A stretch of 16,708 nt of DNA from CAZART01 sp964487555. GTDB lineage: Bacteria; Bacteroidota; Rhodothermia; Rhodothermales; VXPQ01. The DNA lies in NCBI GenBank assembly GCA_964487555.1, contig CAZART010000114.1, positions 1 through 16,708 of the forward strand, given 5' to 3'. The translations under genes and the position numbers were made by a program. Shown here in pieces: positions 14,425 to 16,708 of the stretch; positions within the stretch are counted from its first letter, which is position 1; each line of letters opens with the position of its first letter. The notes under the pieces are model-generated. The model worked only from the letters and a program-made list of their open reading frames with translations. It did no database searches and was not told the DNA's origin.

Positions 14425-14534
14425 GCGGCGCCGGTCGGTTTACGTCGGCCATCCCGCACCACCGATCGTGAAGGTGTCCGACGTTTCGGACCGCCTGATA
14501 AATGACGATCCAACCATGCCACAGGTGAGGTGCC

Positions 14535-14565
14535 GCGGGCTGGAACGGTCCTGAACCTCGCCCGC
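14535..14565 (+). terminator. Possible terminator after the oxidase operon
   Basis: GCGGGC (14535-14540) pairs with GCCCGC (14560-14565) over a 19-base loop and is followed by ttattcgg. It lies in the 206-base convergent gap between the cytochrome c gene and the receptor gene. A smaller perfect stem, GTCCGA/TCGGAC with tetraloop cgtt, is at 14476-14491. Neither has a good T-tract. I see no gene in 14425-14630. Confidence 0.3.
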
Positions 14566-14630
14566 TTATTCGGCCTGCACGTCATCGGGTCGTCGCCGGC
14601 CCCGGCGCGGTGAGGCAGCCCTCCAATGAT

Positions 14631-16708
14631 CTACAGACTGAGGCGTACGGCAACCGCAGGCATCATCGGATAGAGGGTCCGTGCTTCTTTATGCCAGCGT
14701 TCGCCCCTTCGAACGAGGCGCCAGTCGATCACGTTATCCCGATCGAACACGTTGATGAGCTCGGCTCGGAGCTGAAGCATCGCGGAGCCGACGGGCTGGG
14801 AGTAGGCGAGGCTCACGTCGAGCTGGTAAATCGGCGGAAGCCGGTGAGAAGCGGGATCGCCCAGGTCAAAGGGAGCGTGGAGCCGGGTCGTCTCGGCGTG
14901 TCCGAAGTAGTCGTAGTAGACTTGCCGGAAGCCCCACGTCCGCCCCCAGACGCCGTGCCAGCGGGTCGTGAAGGCCAGCCTGCCGGTCGGCATCCAGTCG
15001 GTCGCCAGCTCCAGCCGGTGCGGCTCGTTCCAGGGTACGGGATGGCGCCGGCCGCTGAACAGGGCGTCGCCCCGTCGCGTCGCCCGTTCGTACGCGTACC
15101 GCGCTTCGGCGCGGAGGCTTCCCGTCTCGAAGGACACGGAGACATTGCCGCCGCGCGCTGACCCTCGCGTGTCCGTCAGAAACTCGGATTGCACCGCCTG
15201 GCCGCTGAGGAAGCGGGCCTGATCGGCCGGAGCGTAGGCGAGGGCAAGTCCGTGCTGTTCGATCTTCAGGTATCCCTCCAGCCGTACGCTCCATCGAGTG
15301 TGCGGCGAGAAGAGGAGTTCCTGGGCCAGATGATAGGCCATCGGAGGGCGCACGGTCGCGTCCACGGGAAGCCAAACCCGCACGGCCGGCAGGAGGGCGC
15401 CGGCATTTAAGTTACTGGCATCCGTCTGGCTGAGAAACTGGCGGTAGAGGCCGGCGGACGTCCGCGCCGACCAGGGTCCGATGATGCTACTGGAGCGGTC
15501 ATACAGCAGTGCGGCGCGCGGTTCGGCGTAGACCGTCTGCCGTGCGTTGAGATAAGTGAGCCGGACGCCGGCCTCCGTCCGAAGCCGCTCGGTCCATCGA
15601 ATGCGGTCTTCGAGGTAGGACGCCGCGTACCACGAATCGACGGTACTGCCGACCGAACCTCGGCCAAAGGGGGCTCTTCCATCCCCTACGACGTTTCCGA
15701 AGCCGCCGCCGCCGTTCTCGGTGCCGCCGCCGGCGTTTTCGACGCCGCCGTCGGCGTTTCGGGATCTGTCGGCGAAATAAACGGAGCGCAGATTGAACCG
15801 GCTGTCAATGATCCCACTCTCGGCGCCTAGTTTGACGTGGTGTGCCCCGTAGGCGTGATCGATAGATCCTTCCAGCGCCATCGTGAATACCGAGTTTCCG
15901 TCTCGAACGGGCGTGGTCGACAGCGATGCCAGGCGCGCCGTGTCGTCCTGGAAGACGACGTCGAGGCTGTCGAGCGTCCGGTAGTCGTGATCGAGGCGGT
16001 AATTACCGGCGCGAAGCTGCAGTCCGGCGAGCGTCCGGCCGCCGAGTACGGCTTCGTATCGGATCTGGCCCACTTCGTTTCGCCACGCGTAATCGTCTAT
16101 CACCGTGAATTCTGCCGCATCCGATTGAAAGCGGGCGAGCTGAGACGCGGAAAGAACGCCTCCACCCAGATTGTGACGGCCCTGGTAGAAAGAGGCGTGG
16201 ACGCTTCGGAGCGGACCGAACCGCACGCGAACGGCGCCGTGCACGTCGGAGAAACGAACGGCCGGGTTCACGGGGGCATCCAGCAGCGTGGACGTATCCG
16301 TGGTCCCCAGTGACGTGCTCGACTCTTCGAAGGGCGCCATCAAAAGAAACGGATCCGGCCGGCTCCAGCCTTCGAGTGTGGACTGCAGCGGCGAAGGCGC
16401 GAAGACGTCCCAGAGTCCGACGCGAGCCGCCACCATCGCGGAAATCTTACCGCCTCCGTCACGGCCGGGTGAAAGGCGCAGGCGAGCGTTCAGCGTGTAC
16501 GGGTCGGCTTGCACTTCGAAATCGTTGACCTCCGCGACCGCGTGCTCCGCCAGCACGATTCCGCCGAGCTGGCTGCCGTAGGCGGCGCCGAAACCGGCCT
16601 TATGGATGGTTATCTGATCGAAGGCAAAACTGCTGAACGGACCGACAAGGCCCGCGATGCTCCGAGGCAAGAAGACGGGGACTCCGTCGAGGCGAAACTG
16701 CTGGGCGC
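14631..16708 (-). CDS. TonB-dependent outer-membrane receptor, N-terminus outside window
   Basis: The minus-strand frame runs from TAG 14631-14633 to the right edge (692 codons visible). A TTG at 16670 is not the start: the frame continues through FRLDGVPVFLPRSIAGL and IHKAGFGAAYGSQLGGIV, the plug-domain signature of TonB-dependent receptors. The rest alternates beta-strands and polar loops of a 22-stranded barrel, with the usual NVFDRDNVIDWRL near the C-terminus. The protein ends in Leu, not the common terminal Phe. The ligand is unknown, and the expected signal peptide, TonB box and carboxypeptidase-like domain lie beyond the edge. A Gly/Asn-rich heptad repeat lies in a probable extracellular loop. 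It is convergent with the oxidase operon and functionally unrelated as far as can be seen. Confidence 0.9.
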   Translation of the reverse strand, partial: AQQFRLDGVPVFLPRSIAGLVGPFSSFAFDQITIHKAGFGAAYGSQLGGIVLAEHAVAEVNDFEVQADPYTLNARLRLSPGRDGGGKISAMVAARVGLWDVFAPSPLQSTLEGWSRPDPFLLMAPFEESSTSLGTTDTSTLLDAPVNPAVRFSDVHGAVRVRFGPLRSVHASFYQGRHNLGGGVLSASQLARFQSDAAEFTVIDDYAWRNEVGQIRYEAVLGGRTLAGLQLRAGNYRLDHDYRTLDSLDVVFQDDTARLASLSTTPVRDGNSVFTMALEGSIDHAYGAHHVKLGAESGIIDSRFNLRSVYFADRSRNADGGVENAGGGTENGGGGFGNVVGDGRAPFGRGSVGSTVDSWYAASYLEDRIRWTERLRTEAGVRLTYLNARQTVYAEPRAALLYDRSSSIIGPWSARTSAGLYRQFLSQTDASNLNAGALLPAVRVWLPVDATVRPPMAYHLAQELLFSPHTRWSVRLEGYLKIEQHGLALAYAPADQARFLSGQAVQSEFLTDTRGSARGGNVSVSFETGSLRAEARYAYERATRRGDALFSGRRHPVPWNEPHRLELATDWMPTGRLAFTTRWHGVWGRTWGFRQVYYDYFGHAETTRLHAPFDLGDPASHRLPPIYQLDVSLAYSQPVGSAMLQLRAELINVFDRDNVIDWRLVRRGERWHKEARTLYPMMPAVAVRLSL
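15682..15765 (-). repeat. Four imperfect 21-bp (7-residue) repeats in the receptor gene
   Basis: Three clear 21-bp units (15703-15723, 15724-15744, 15745-15765) and a diverged fourth (15682-15702) encode heptads NADGGVE, NAGGGTE, NGGGGFG and NVVGDGR. Units stay in frame, so copy-number change would alter loop length without breaking the protein. Confidence 0.75.

Noticed and set aside
14610..15161. Plus-strand open frame of 183 codons
   Set aside because: Antisense to the C-terminal barrel of the TonB-dependent receptor; no domain.

Overview
The window is GC-rich, has no tRNA or rRNA gene, and carries a 100-N scaffold gap, so it is probably a draft or metagenome-assembled genome. A TonB-dependent outer-membrane receptor, secreted PHP, TIM-barrel and TolB-like proteins, and mostly weak Shine-Dalgarno sequences suggest a Gram-negative of the Bacteroidota/Rhodothermota type. 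That placement is inferred from gene content and has not been tested.

Layout. The left edge (1-372, minus) holds the 5' part of an unrecognised protein with a zinc-ribbon-like N-terminus. Diverging from it is a secreted PHP-domain phosphoesterase (597-1718), then a small hypothetical gene (1812-2093) closely followed by formyltetrahydrofolate deformylase purU (2109-2972), then another small hypothetical gene (3107-3403). A lipoprotein TIM-barrel sugar-phosphate isomerase/epimerase homologue (4417-3479, minus) diverges from a secreted TolB-like beta-propeller protein (4581-6250). The propeller gene is split by the N gap, but the gap is flanked by identical 55-bp ends. Collapsing it restores one intact frame of 504 residues. 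Next come a MarR-family regulator (6503-7003), a near-perfect intrinsic terminator (7024-7069), and an orphan NarL/FixJ-type response regulator (7232-7876).

Between the response regulator and the oxidase operon (7877-8202) there is no intact gene. This stretch holds what looks like the last ~39 codons of a zinc-dependent alcohol/formaldehyde dehydrogenase, followed by three successive hairpins.

The main unit is a tightly overlapping five-gene operon (8203-14424) for an A-type caa3 cytochrome c oxidase: subunit II with a fused cytochrome c domain, a subunit I-subunit III fusion, a small three-helix membrane protein of unknown function, a CtaG-type copper/assembly factor, and a membrane-anchored triheme cytochrome c. 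The likely electron route is triheme cytochrome c to the fused heme c and CuA of subunit II, then heme a and the heme a3/CuB site of subunit I. Subunit I keeps the catalytic residues and the D-channel Asp and Glu. It has Gln where canonical A1 oxidases have the K-channel Lys, and Ser where the D-channel Asn is usual. No heme A synthesis gene is in the window. MarR and the response regulator are plausible but unproven regulators of this operon.

The right edge (16708-14631, minus) is most of a TonB-dependent receptor, convergent with the oxidase operon and lacking its N-terminus. It contains a Gly/Asn-rich heptad repeat.

I see no CRISPR array, transposase, phage gene or toxin-antitoxin pair. 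The points most worth following up are the altered proton channels of the fused oxidase, the triheme donor with its Pro/Thr linker, the unassigned 122-residue oxidase-operon protein, and the dehydrogenase remnant upstream of the operon.
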